Origin: JAFGVL01 sp031553685
Lineage (GTDB): Bacteria > Bacteroidota > Bacteroidia > Bacteroidales > Paludibacteraceae
Assembly (NCBI GenBank): GCA_031553685.1
Contig: JAVBLE010000059.1
Coordinates: forward strand, 1 to 33,099
DNA length: 33,099 nucleotides
Direction: 5' to 3'
Part shown: positions 22,376-29,488 of the stretch, piece by piece
Layout of the letters: the number at the start of each line of letters is the position of its first letter
Numbering within the stretch: position 1 is the stretch's first letter
Notes under the pieces: model-generated
Databases searched by the model: none
What the model was told of the DNA's origin: nothing
What the model saw: the letters and a program-made list of their open reading frames with translations, nothing else
Translations under genes and position numbers: made by a program

Positions 22376-24988
22376 ATGAAAACAAAATTATCCCTATTGC
22401 TCTTAGCATTCAGTCTGTATGCTTTTTCGGCCAATTGTTATTATATTTCGCCCACTGGGACAGGCGACGGTAGTTCGCCAACAACACCCGACAGCCCCGC
22501 CAACGGATTGAGTAAATTAGCCAATGTTGATACGCTTTATTTAATGGGCGGACAATATGATCTTACCGAAAAAGTAAGTATCAGCCGATCGGGGATTGCC
22601 GGCAAAAACAAAGTCATTGCCGCTTATCCGGGCGAAACGCCCATTTTGGATTTTCGCAACGAACCTTATGGAAAAGAGGTTACCGGTTCGGATAATACAG
22701 GCCTTTCTATTGGGTCAGGGGTTTCGTATGTGCATATCAAAGGGCTTACTATTCGCTATGCGGGCAAAGTAGGTTTGCTAAATCAAGGGAGTAATTGTAT
22801 TATAGAAAATATAACTGTATATGGTTGTGGAGATTCGGGAATACAAATGAAAAACGGAGGCAATAACCTGATCAAGAATTGCGACTCGTACAATAATTTT
22901 GACTATAAAACTTTAAGCGGCACCAATGCCAATTATGGAGGAAATGCCGATGGGTTTGCCGACAAACAACACGCAGGAGCTCCAAACACCTACATAGGAT
23001 GCCGCGCGTGGAACAACGCGGACGACGGGTGGGATTTCTTCGAGCGCGTGGGCAGTTCGATGCTTATTGATTGTATAGCCTATAATAATGGTCCCGATAC
23101 CTACGATATGAACGGTAACCCTCGTGCTACAGAAGGTGCTGATGTAGCTTGGTTTAATGACTTCAAAGGAAGTGGCAAACAGGTTACAGACAGGAATGGA
23201 TCTACAAGAACTGTTACAATTGCTCAATACATAAATTTAGGTAATGGCAACGGATTCAAAGTAGGAGGAGAGAAAACGGCTCACAATGTAAAACTTTCGC
23301 GTTGCCTTGCGGTTTCGAACAAAGCACGCGGTTTTGACCATAATAATAATGGTGGAGAAATGATTGTTTACAACTGTTCGGCTTACGACAATGGCTGCAA
23401 CTATGGCTTTGTTAATATCGAAAACAGTTCTCTCACTATCAAAAACTGTGTTTCGCTTGCTTCGCGAAGTAATAACTATTTCAATACGCTGCCTTTGACA
23501 ACTTCAAACAATTCATGGAATACAACAGGGATTATTTGTGATAACAGCGATTTCATTGATCTGAATAAAAATCTTATTCTTACCCTCAGAAATGCTGACA
23601 ACTCGCTGGCAACAACCGACTTTATGCGCTTGGCTTCAGGCAGCGACTTGATTGATGTTGGAATTGAAGCCTCTCTGCCTTATGCCGGCACAGCTCCCGA
23701 CTTGGGTTGCTACGAAACCGGAACGATTGATAAATTCCCGGGCGAAGTAATCAGCCCATCCAACAAAGAGCAAACCATTCAGTTCGGGAGTTCTATTGCC
23801 AATATTACTTTCGGATGGGCAGGTGGTGCTACCGGTTTGTCTGTAGAAGGATTGCCTGCCGGCGTTCAGTCCGGCAATGCTGACCCTGATGCAAAGACGA
23901 TAACCATTTCGGGCACGCCAACGGTATCGGGCACATACTCATATACGGTTTCTACCGTAGGCGGCACAGCCATTCCCGATGTAGCAACCGGCAAAATAAC
24001 CATTCTTGCCATTGTCAGCCCGGCAAACAAAGACCAATCCATTGTATCGGGCAACAATATCACCGAAATTGTTTACAGGTGGTTGGGCGACGGCATCAGT
24101 TTGGCTGCAAGCGGATTGCCACAAGGGCTACAAACAAGGCTTGATGCAAACGCAAAAACTTTAACTATTTACGGCTCAACATCAGCCTCCGAAGGCACTT
24201 ATACTTACACGGTTTCTGTTGTGGGTAGCAGCAGTACAGAAACTGCAACGGGCAAAATCATCGTTTCTTCTTTTGCTCCTTCCGAATCGAAATATTACAA
24301 TATTTACAGTTATGGGAAAAGTGATGGTAACTCTAACCTTGCAAAAGGAAGTGATGCGAAAAAATTTTTAACAGTATCGGGAAATAATATTCTATTAGCG
24401 GAAGGAATGAGCGATAACGACGAAGCAGCAGGCACTCAAGATCCTACGCGACTATTACAAAACGCACAATGGAAAATAACCGCCGGAACAACTGCGGGAT
24501 GCTTTGTGTTTAAAAACAGAGCGACAAACACTCACTTGCAAATATCAGGTTCCCTTTCGAATGTTGCAATTAATTTAATGCCTCAATTTAAAGCAATGGA
24601 TAATGAAAAACCGGGTTATGGTATTTTTACTTCGGCAGGCGACAAGTGCATTCAAATTACTAATACAACTGTTGGGGCAACCAGTTATGCCGAACGCATA
24701 CGGATGCGTTGGATAATTGAAGAAGCACCCAATGATGCGGCAGGGATATCCGGCACTGAAATCAAAACCGGATTCTTGAAAAACACATTGGTAACAGATA
24801 AAATCGAATTACTGAACCCAAGTGATTTTGCTTCGGTGGAAATTGTCAATATGAGCGGACAAATTGTTTCTAAAATAAAAATAACTGCCGAAACGGTCAA
24901 TGCTTCGACACTGTCTTCGGGTCTTTATCTGGTAAAAGGAATTACCCAAGCAGGCGAAATTTATATGGATAAAATAATGAAGAAATAA
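22376..24988 (+). CDS. Secreted PL9 pectate lyase with accessory domains and T9SS signal
   Basis: 870 residues. Signal peptide 1-20. Residues ~22-447 are a right-handed beta-helix of polysaccharide lyase family 9, which cleaves polygalacturonate by beta-elimination with calcium. The Ca ligands of Pel9A have counterparts with the same spacing: Asp192 (NADGF), Asp216, Asp217 and Asp220 (DDGWD). Lys264 in NDFKG is the likely base. Two Ig-like modules follow (~460-545 and ~546-632, each with GLPxGxQ and GTYxYTVS). Then comes a ~140-residue module of unknown type (639-785) with ricin-like strings such as KNRATNTHLQISG, and a C-terminal sorting domain (about 800-870). The next gene, lpxB, starts 11 bases later. 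Confidence 0.88.
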   Translation: MKTKLSLLLLAFSLYAFSANCYYISPTGTGDGSSPTTPDSPANGLSKLANVDTLYLMGGQYDLTEKVSISRSGIAGKNKVIAAYPGETPILDFRNEPYGKEVTGSDNTGLSIGSGVSYVHIKGLTIRYAGKVGLLNQGSNCIIENITVYGCGDSGIQMKNGGNNLIKNCDSYNNFDYKTLSGTNANYGGNADGFADKQHAGAPNTYIGCRAWNNADDGWDFFERVGSSMLIDCIAYNNGPDTYDMNGNPRATEGADVAWFNDFKGSGKQVTDRNGSTRTVTIAQYINLGNGNGFKVGGEKTAHNVKLSRCLAVSNKARGFDHNNNGGEMIVYNCSAYDNGCNYGFVNIENSSLTIKNCVSLASRSNNYFNTLPLTTSNNSWNTTGIICDNSDFIDLNKNLILTLRNADNSLATTDFMRLASGSDLIDVGIEASLPYAGTAPDLGCYETGTIDKFPGEVISPSNKEQTIQFGSSIANITFGWAGGATGLSVEGLPAGVQSGNADPDAKTITISGTPTVSGTYSYTVSTVGGTAIPDVATGKITILAIVSPANKDQSIVSGNNITEIVYRWLGDGISLAASGLPQGLQTRLDANAKTLTIYGSTSASEGTYTYTVSVVGSSSTETATGKIIVSSFAPSESKYYNIYSYGKSDGNSNLAKGSDAKKFLTVSGNNILLAEGMSDNDEAAGTQDPTRLLQNAQWKITAGTTAGCFVFKNRATNTHLQISGSLSNVAINLMPQFKAMDNEKPGYGIFTSAGDKCIQITNTTVGATSYAERIRMRWIIEEAPNDAAGISGTEIKTGFLKNTLVTDKIELLNPSDFASVEIVNMSGQIVSKIKITAETVNASTLSSGLYLVKGITQAGEIYMDKIMKK

Positions 24989-24999
24989 TTATTTATCAC

Positions 25000-26145
25000 A
25001 TGAAAATCTACCTAATAGCCGGCGAACCGTCGGGCGATATTTTGGCTTCACGGCTAATGGTTGCTATTCGAAAGAAATATCCTGAAGCCAAGTTTTTCGG
25101 CACAGGTGGCGAAACGATGATCGCCGAAGGTTTTAATTCGTTATTCAACATAAAAGACCTTTCGGTAATGGGTTTGATGGAAGTAATTCCAAAACTGCCC
25201 GTTATTTTGAGTCATCGAAAAGCCGTAATGACCGATATTGAAAATGTGCAACCCGATGTGATTGTTACGGTTGACAGTTGGGGATTTGTCAATTCTATTT
25301 TGAAAAATCTGAAAAAGAAAAAAATCAATATCCCCAAAGTACATTATGTAGCGCCGCAAGTGTGGGCATGGAAAAAAGGGCGTGCCAAAACCGCAGCCCA
25401 AGTCATGGACCATTTGATGACACTTTTGCCATACGAACCTCCTTATTTCGAAAAGTACGGATTGGACTGCACTTTTGTAGGGCATCCGGTTATTGAAAAT
25501 ACCGCCAATCTTCCAACAGACATTGATGCTCTGAAAACACAAACCGGTATTCCCGAAAATGCTCGTGTACTTTGTGTATTGCCCGGAAGCCGCCATTCTG
25601 AGGTTAATAAATTAGCCCCCATTTTTGTTGATTCGATAAACAGGATAAAAAAAGAAATACCCAATCTGTTTTTACTCATTCCCTCTGTAGAAGCAATGAG
25701 CCAAGAAATAAGATCAAATTTTGCTAAAATAGATGTGCCCTATAAAATGGTAACAGGACAGCAAGCCCGTTATGAAGCATTTTGCATGTCCGAATTTGCT
25801 TTGGCAGCTTCGGGTACTGTTTCGTTAGAACTTACGGCGTGTGGTACGCCTCATCTGATTGCTTATACTTTCAATTGGTTTACCAATAAACTGACAGATT
25901 TATTAGTGAAAATAAAATATGTCAATTTGATTAATATTTTGGCTGATCGGCTTATTATTCCCGAATTTCTCCGCGATAAATGTAGTGCCGAATTTATTGC
26001 ACCCGAAGCAATTTCTTTTTTACAAGATAAAGAAAAAACTATCGGGCAAATCCGGCAAGCCAAAGAGCAACTTATGAAATTGAAGCCAGCCGGTATGCTG
26101 CCGTCTGAAAAGGCAGCAGAAGTGGTGCTGCATAGTTTTCTGTAA
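25000..26145 (+). CDS. lpxB: Lipid-A-disaccharide synthase
   Basis: Joins UDP-2,3-diacylglucosamine to lipid X to form the lipid A disaccharide, at the inner membrane. 381 residues, usual length. Family motifs: GEPSGD at residues 8-13, YVAPQVWAWKKGRAK, FVGHPVIE, LPGSRHSEV and the C-terminal ASGTVSLELTACGTP. It lies 11 bases after the PL9 lyase gene with no room for a promoter, so it is probably read from the same mRNA, an odd partner for an essential gene. surE, its frequent neighbour in this phylum, is not adjacent. Confidence 0.96.
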   Translation: MKIYLIAGEPSGDILASRLMVAIRKKYPEAKFFGTGGETMIAEGFNSLFNIKDLSVMGLMEVIPKLPVILSHRKAVMTDIENVQPDVIVTVDSWGFVNSILKNLKKKKINIPKVHYVAPQVWAWKKGRAKTAAQVMDHLMTLLPYEPPYFEKYGLDCTFVGHPVIENTANLPTDIDALKTQTGIPENARVLCVLPGSRHSEVNKLAPIFVDSINRIKKEIPNLFLLIPSVEAMSQEIRSNFAKIDVPYKMVTGQQARYEAFCMSEFALAASGTVSLELTACGTPHLIAYTFNWFTNKLTDLLVKIKYVNLINILADRLIIPEFLRDKCSAEFIAPEAISFLQDKEKTIGQIRQAKEQLMKLKPAGMLPSEKAAEVVLHSFL

Positions 26146-26176
26146 TAAGTATAGATGATTTCTTTATATAAAAATA

Positions 26177-26332
26177 CAGAATTATCCCTTTTGCTATTGT
26201 AAAAAAAGGATTCGTCATACCGCGCTTGACGCGGTATCGCCCATAAAGCAATTAATGGTTATTATGCGATTGCGGGTCTGCTGAACTTGATTCAGTGCCG
26301 CAATGACAACAATAGTAAAAGGGATAATTCTG
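26177..26332. mobile_element. MITE-like element with 24-bp inverted ends and 8-bp duplication
   Basis: The ends 26177-26200 and 26309-26332 are inverted copies (23 of 24 bases), starting CAGAATTATCCC. Directly outside lie TAAAAATA (26169-26176) and TAAAAATA (26333-26340), a probable target duplication. Inside are ATACCGCG/CGCGGTAT and GTCATTGCGG-type palindromes. No gene is inside, so movement would need a transposase in trans. The rest of the gap, 26341-26475, shows nothing. Confidence 0.75.
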
Positions 26333-26475
26333 TAAAAATATTCTAATCACGCTAATACAACTTATATTAAGTGTTTCATGCACAAATATTTGCAGGAAGT
26401 TGTCCGGCAACCCAAATGCCTTCTGCTAAACTGTAAATTGCATCAGAGATCCTTTGAAGTGCGCCCCTATAATTT

Positions 26476-27561
26476 TTACTTATCCCATTTCGCTTTCCAA
26501 GCCGGATATTTGTCCAACACTTCCTGCGGGGCGTACGAATACCAACCGTAGCCGTTGCGGCGCTCCTGCCCTATTTCCATCAACGAATATTTCTTTATCC
26601 CGTCGCGATCGCAAAAGAACGGACGGTTATCGTCCAACTCCATAAAACGCGCCCACATGGGTTTTGCTGTCGGGTCTTCAATCAGGCGTTTTTCGCGCAA
26701 ACCGTTTTCGGCATAGTAGCGTTCTTGTCGCAATCCGGTAATTTTTGTTTTCTCAAACCAAACAACCGCTGCGTTTACTGCATCTTTTACCTTTTTGGAA
26801 GGACTTTCTATATTCATCAAAATTAAAACCAATCCGGCAGATTCTTGTCCGCTCAACGAAGGCAGCTCGTAAGCCCGTGCATTGGTTGGTTGCAGTGTAA
26901 ACTCATCCACTTGTGCACACCATCCTGTCAGCACACCGTTTTGTTTCCATTGTGTTTTGAGAATGCAGCCAATCCCTTTTTCGTATGCTTTTTGGCAGGC
27001 TTTGCGTGTTTTGTTGTCTGCCGAAATGGAGAAAATGCCATTGTCATTCGCCACATTATACATGATTTCCATCACATGCTCCATAGCATCGTCGTTGAAA
27101 GTAATGTGGGTGGAATATCCTTTGTGCAATGGATAAAACTGAGGCCAACCACCGTTTTTATATTGTGCCTGCAACAAATAATTTACTCCTTTGAGGAAAG
27201 CTTCTTTATATCGCGGGTCGGGATTATATTTGTACACACGCGAAAGGTAGGTCATTTCCAAAAAGGTAGCGCCATTGTCTATGGTACAGCCGTCATTTAT
27301 TGATTTTGCATCGGTCAGTTCGGCTTTTTCGGCAACACTGAGCGGCTGGTGCTCTTTTTTGTTTTTAGGCCAACCGCCAATTTCGCGTTGATAAAGCAAT
27401 ACATTTTCGGCAATGGCTTTGGCAGTGTCGGTTGCAAAAAAGGCATCATTTTTGCTTTCTACCAAATCGCGCCACGAATGGTCGAGCGTTTGCGCCTGAG
27501 AATTGAGAAAAGAAGAGAAAATAATCAATAATAATGTGATTTTCAATAGTGTGTGTTTCAT
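26476..27561 (-). CDS. Secreted PL10 pectate lyase
   Basis: About 361 residues. The start at 27561 gives a standard signal peptide (MKHTLLKITLLLIIFSSFLNSQAQ); the frame is open 24 codons further upstream but without a signal. The mature part is the (alpha/alpha)-toroid of polysaccharide lyase family 10: YQREIGGWPKNK, INDGCTIDNGAT, NGGWPQFYPL, TFNDDAMEHVM, and ALQPTNARAYELPSLSGQES-like TLQPTNARAYELPS. It should cleave polygalacturonate, probably in the periplasm because no sorting domain is present. That complements the PL9 enzyme two genes away. It is divergent from the DUF4197 gene. Confidence 0.92.
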   Translation of the reverse strand: MKHTLLKITLLLIIFSSFLNSQAQTLDHSWRDLVESKNDAFFATDTAKAIAENVLLYQREIGGWPKNKKEHQPLSVAEKAELTDAKSINDGCTIDNGATFLEMTYLSRVYKYNPDPRYKEAFLKGVNYLLQAQYKNGGWPQFYPLHKGYSTHITFNDDAMEHVMEIMYNVANDNGIFSISADNKTRKACQKAYEKGIGCILKTQWKQNGVLTGWCAQVDEFTLQPTNARAYELPSLSGQESAGLVLILMNIESPSKKVKDAVNAAVVWFEKTKITGLRQERYYAENGLREKRLIEDPTAKPMWARFMELDDNRPFFCDRDGIKKYSLMEIGQERRNGYGWYSYAPQEVLDKYPAWKAKWDK

Positions 27562-27591
27562 AATTTTGTATTTAAGTAAATTTCTATATTG

Positions 27592-27599
27592 CAAAAATA
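27592..27599 (-). promoter_or_regulatory. -7 box of the PL10 gene
   Basis: TATTTTTG on the minus strand, 30 bases from the start codon at 27561. It lies back to back with the box of the DUF4197 gene. Confidence 0.45.
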
Positions 27600-27603
27600 A
27601 AAC

Positions 27604-27611
27604 TAAATTTG
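27604..27611 (+). promoter_or_regulatory. -7 box of the DUF4197 gene
   Basis: TAAATTTG fits TAnnTTTG, 35 bases before the start at 27647. With the opposite box only 4 bases away, polymerases for the two genes cannot bind together. Confidence 0.4.
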
Positions 27612-27646
27612 CAGAAAATTCTGTATCAATCAAATTTTAAAATATT

Positions 27647-28423
27647 ATGAGAAAAATTGTTATCATTTCCTTGTCGTTGTTTGCAGCAAGTACGCTTGCC
27701 TTTCCGCAAACTACCAAATCTGCCAAAGACATCCTGAATGCGGTAACCAAAACAGTTAGCGGTTCGCTATCCAACGACCAGATAGCTAGCGGGTTGAAAA
27801 ACGCTTTGTCGGTAGGAACGGTCAACGCCTGCCTGAACCTCAACAAAATGAACGGTTTTTACAAAGATGCTTTGGTGAAAATCCTATTGCCGCCCGAAGC
27901 CCAAAAAATTGTATCTAAAATAAACTATATTCCGGGGGGCAAACAAATGATGGACGATGTTGTTCTTCGCATGAACCGTGCTGCCGAAGATGCCGTAGTA
28001 GAAGCAAAACCGATTTTCACAAATGCCATTACCAGCATGACCATCACTGATGCGGTAGGCATCTTGCAAGGCAAAGACGATGCTGCCACCCAATACTTGA
28101 GGAAATCGTCATACACTCCGCTGGTGAATGCTTTTGCACCCAAAATCCAAACTTCTTTAGGTAAAAAAATAGTAGGAAATGTATCGGCTACCGATGCTTG
28201 GAAAACCTTGATGACAGCTAATAATAAAGCCGCCGGAACAGTTAGTGGGAAACTGGTAGGATTGAAACCGGTTCAAGCCGATTTGTCCCAGTATGTTACC
28301 GAAAAGGCACTTGATGGTGTTTTCTTAAAAGTGTCCGGAGAAGAGGCTAAAATCCGCAAAGACCCTGCAGCACGCGTCAACGATATTTTGAAAAATGTAT
28401 TCGGGTCGTTGGATAAAAAATAA
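27647..28423 (+). CDS. DUF4197 protein, secreted or periplasmic
   Basis: 258 residues. Signal peptide 1-18 (MRKIVIISLSLFAASTLA). The mature protein is helical and recognisable as DUF4197: IASGLKNALSVGTVNAC, KILLPPEAQKI, RMNRAAEDAVVEAKPIF, the YLRKSSYTPLVNAFAPKIQ stretch and a C-terminal TEKALDGVFLKVSGEEAKIRKDPAARVNDILKNVFG. No function is known for the family. Single gene between its own promoter and terminator. Confidence 0.9.
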   Translation: MRKIVIISLSLFAASTLAFPQTTKSAKDILNAVTKTVSGSLSNDQIASGLKNALSVGTVNACLNLNKMNGFYKDALVKILLPPEAQKIVSKINYIPGGKQMMDDVVLRMNRAAEDAVVEAKPIFTNAITSMTITDAVGILQGKDDAATQYLRKSSYTPLVNAFAPKIQTSLGKKIVGNVSATDAWKTLMTANNKAAGTVSGKLVGLKPVQADLSQYVTEKALDGVFLKVSGEEAKIRKDPAARVNDILKNVFGSLDKK

Positions 28424-28425
28424 AA

Positions 28426-28457
28426 AAAACACCTAAAATATTCATTTTAAGTGTTTT
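28426..28457 (+). terminator. Terminator of the DUF4197 gene
   Basis: AAAACACCTAAAAT / ATTTTAAGTGTTTT with a 4-nt loop (one mismatch), followed by a short T-tract. It begins 3 bases after the stop. The tRNA remnant starts 7 bases later. Confidence 0.75.
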
Positions 28458-28463
28458 CTAATG

Positions 28464-28507
28464 TGGTACCACCAGGAATCGAACCGGGGACACAAGGATT
28501 TTCAGTC
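28464..28507 (-). pseudogene. 3' fragment of tRNA-Phe, probable attachment site
   Basis: On the minus strand the fragment reads from the anticodon loop (GACTGAAAATCC, anticodon GAA) through the T-arm GGTTCGATTCC to the acceptor TGGTACC and discriminator A. The D-arm and 5' acceptor are missing: at 28508 the match ends and unrelated AT-rich DNA starts. The T-stem has one mismatch. That is the scar left at the far side of an element integrated into tRNA-Phe; the intact gene should stand at the other end, beyond the window. Confidence 0.75.
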
Positions 28508-28622
28508 ATAAATATACATGTAACAATAAACTAAAAATCAATGTTATAACACCTAATTTTGAATTACAATAGACACAATTTAGGACACAGGGATTGTGTT
28601 GGTTAATACTATAATTATTTTC
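28508..28622. repeat. Possible second attachment-like repeat near the island end
   Basis: GGACACAGGGATT (28583-28595) repeats GGACACAAGGATT of the tRNA fragment (28488-28500) with one mismatch, inside a small inverted pair ACACAAT/ATTGTGT (28573-28579, 28593-28599). It may be a recombinase arm site or a chance match, or a terminator for the gene ending at 28623. Confidence 0.3.
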
Positions 28623-28865
28623 TCAAAATCTACTATCATAGTAGGGAATAGTTGTAGTGTGTGGTTTAGTTTGTATTATTAATATACCTTCCTTTACTAT
28701 CACATTCACATAAGATTGAGGATAAAATCCTGCTTGCTCCAACCAGTTACCACAAAGCTGTAATTGTGGTACAACTTTAGTCTTTCCATAAGTACTACTT
28801 CTGTAGAATGGTTGTAGTTTTAGTTGCCTGGTTTGAGACTCTGTGGGTGTTTTGTTTCTATTCAT
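28623..28865 (-). CDS. SymE-like toxin
   Basis: 80 residues. The central part PQLQLCGNWLEQAGFYPQSY, followed by VNVIVKEGILIIQ, matches the SymE family (PF08845: hydrophobic strand, GxWLExAGF, then a V-x-V strand and a final hydrophobic strand). SymE is an AbrB-fold protein made under SOS control in E. coli, where it acts as a nucleic-acid-compacting or cleaving toxin, kept down by the antisense RNA SymR, next to a restriction locus. Here it is the last gene of a three-gene accessory group, 38 bases after the coiled-coil gene. I see no obvious antisense promoter. Confidence 0.75.
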   Translation of the reverse strand: MNRNKTPTESQTRQLKLQPFYRSSTYGKTKVVPQLQLCGNWLEQAGFYPQSYVNVIVKEGILIIQTKPHTTTIPYYDSRF

Positions 28866-28903
28866 AATTTATTGGTGTTATGAAAAACAAACAGAACATT
28901 TTT

Positions 28904-29488
28904 TTAAGCAAAGAACAATTTCAATAAAACACTTACACATACCAATAAGATTGTCCCACCTAATATGCCTGTTAGCTTTTTAATTGATTTCTGTTCTTTT
29001 ATCATTTCTTCTGTTTGTTTGTCTATTTTACTTTCTATTACAGATTTAAGTTCATTCGTGTTTTTAGCAAACTCTATTTCAAAAATCTCTTTTATTTTAC
29101 TTCTCTCATTTTCAATCAGCTGCTTTATCTCTGATTTATTTTCATCAAGCTTTATTTTTATTGTACCCTCTAAATCTCGATAAAACTCTTTATTCTCCTT
29201 ACGAACTAAATCAATATTATCTATAAGTAGTTTTTCTAAAGCTTGTTTATGTTGTTTATTTTCCCCTGCAATTTCAATCAAATTATCCTGTAGCTTTTGA
29301 TGTAAGTCCTTCTGTAATTTATTGATACTATCAAGTGAATCATTGTTATTTTCAAGTTGCTTAATTACATTATCATATGCTAAAAGTAATTCTTGGAGTT
29401 TTTGATAAGTATTAGACGCAGATTTAAGTTTATCTACTTCTTGCTCAAACTCTGTAATTGTATCATTAAATTTCTGCAAGTTGCTCAT
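28904..29488 (-). CDS. Coiled-coil protein with C-terminal membrane anchor
   Basis: 194 residues. Residues ~1-165 are highly charged and helical with a heptad character, rich in E, K, N, Q and I/L (for example KLKSASNTYQKLQELLLAYD). Residues ~172-193 are one hydrophobic segment (LTGILGGTILLVCVSVLLKLFF), so the protein should be tail-anchored with a cytoplasmic coiled coil. No enzymatic motif is visible and no named family is recognised. Its start lies inside the end of the helicase gene (23-base overlap, different frame), which implies translational coupling and joint function. It might hold the helicase at the membrane or act as the membrane-acting effector. Confidence 0.75.
   Translation of the reverse strand: MSNLQKFNDTITEFEQEVDKLKSASNTYQKLQELLLAYDNVIKQLENNNDSLDSINKLQKDLHQKLQDNLIEIAGENKQHKQALEKLLIDNIDLVRKENKEFYRDLEGTIKIKLDENKSEIKQLIENERSKIKEIFEIEFAKNTNELKSVIESKIDKQTEEMIKEQKSIKKLTGILGGTILLVCVSVLLKLFFA

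Noticed and set aside
28464..28540. A complete tRNA-Phe gene
   Set aside because: No D-arm or 5' acceptor strand follows after 28507, and nothing suggests an intron. Only the 3' part is present.
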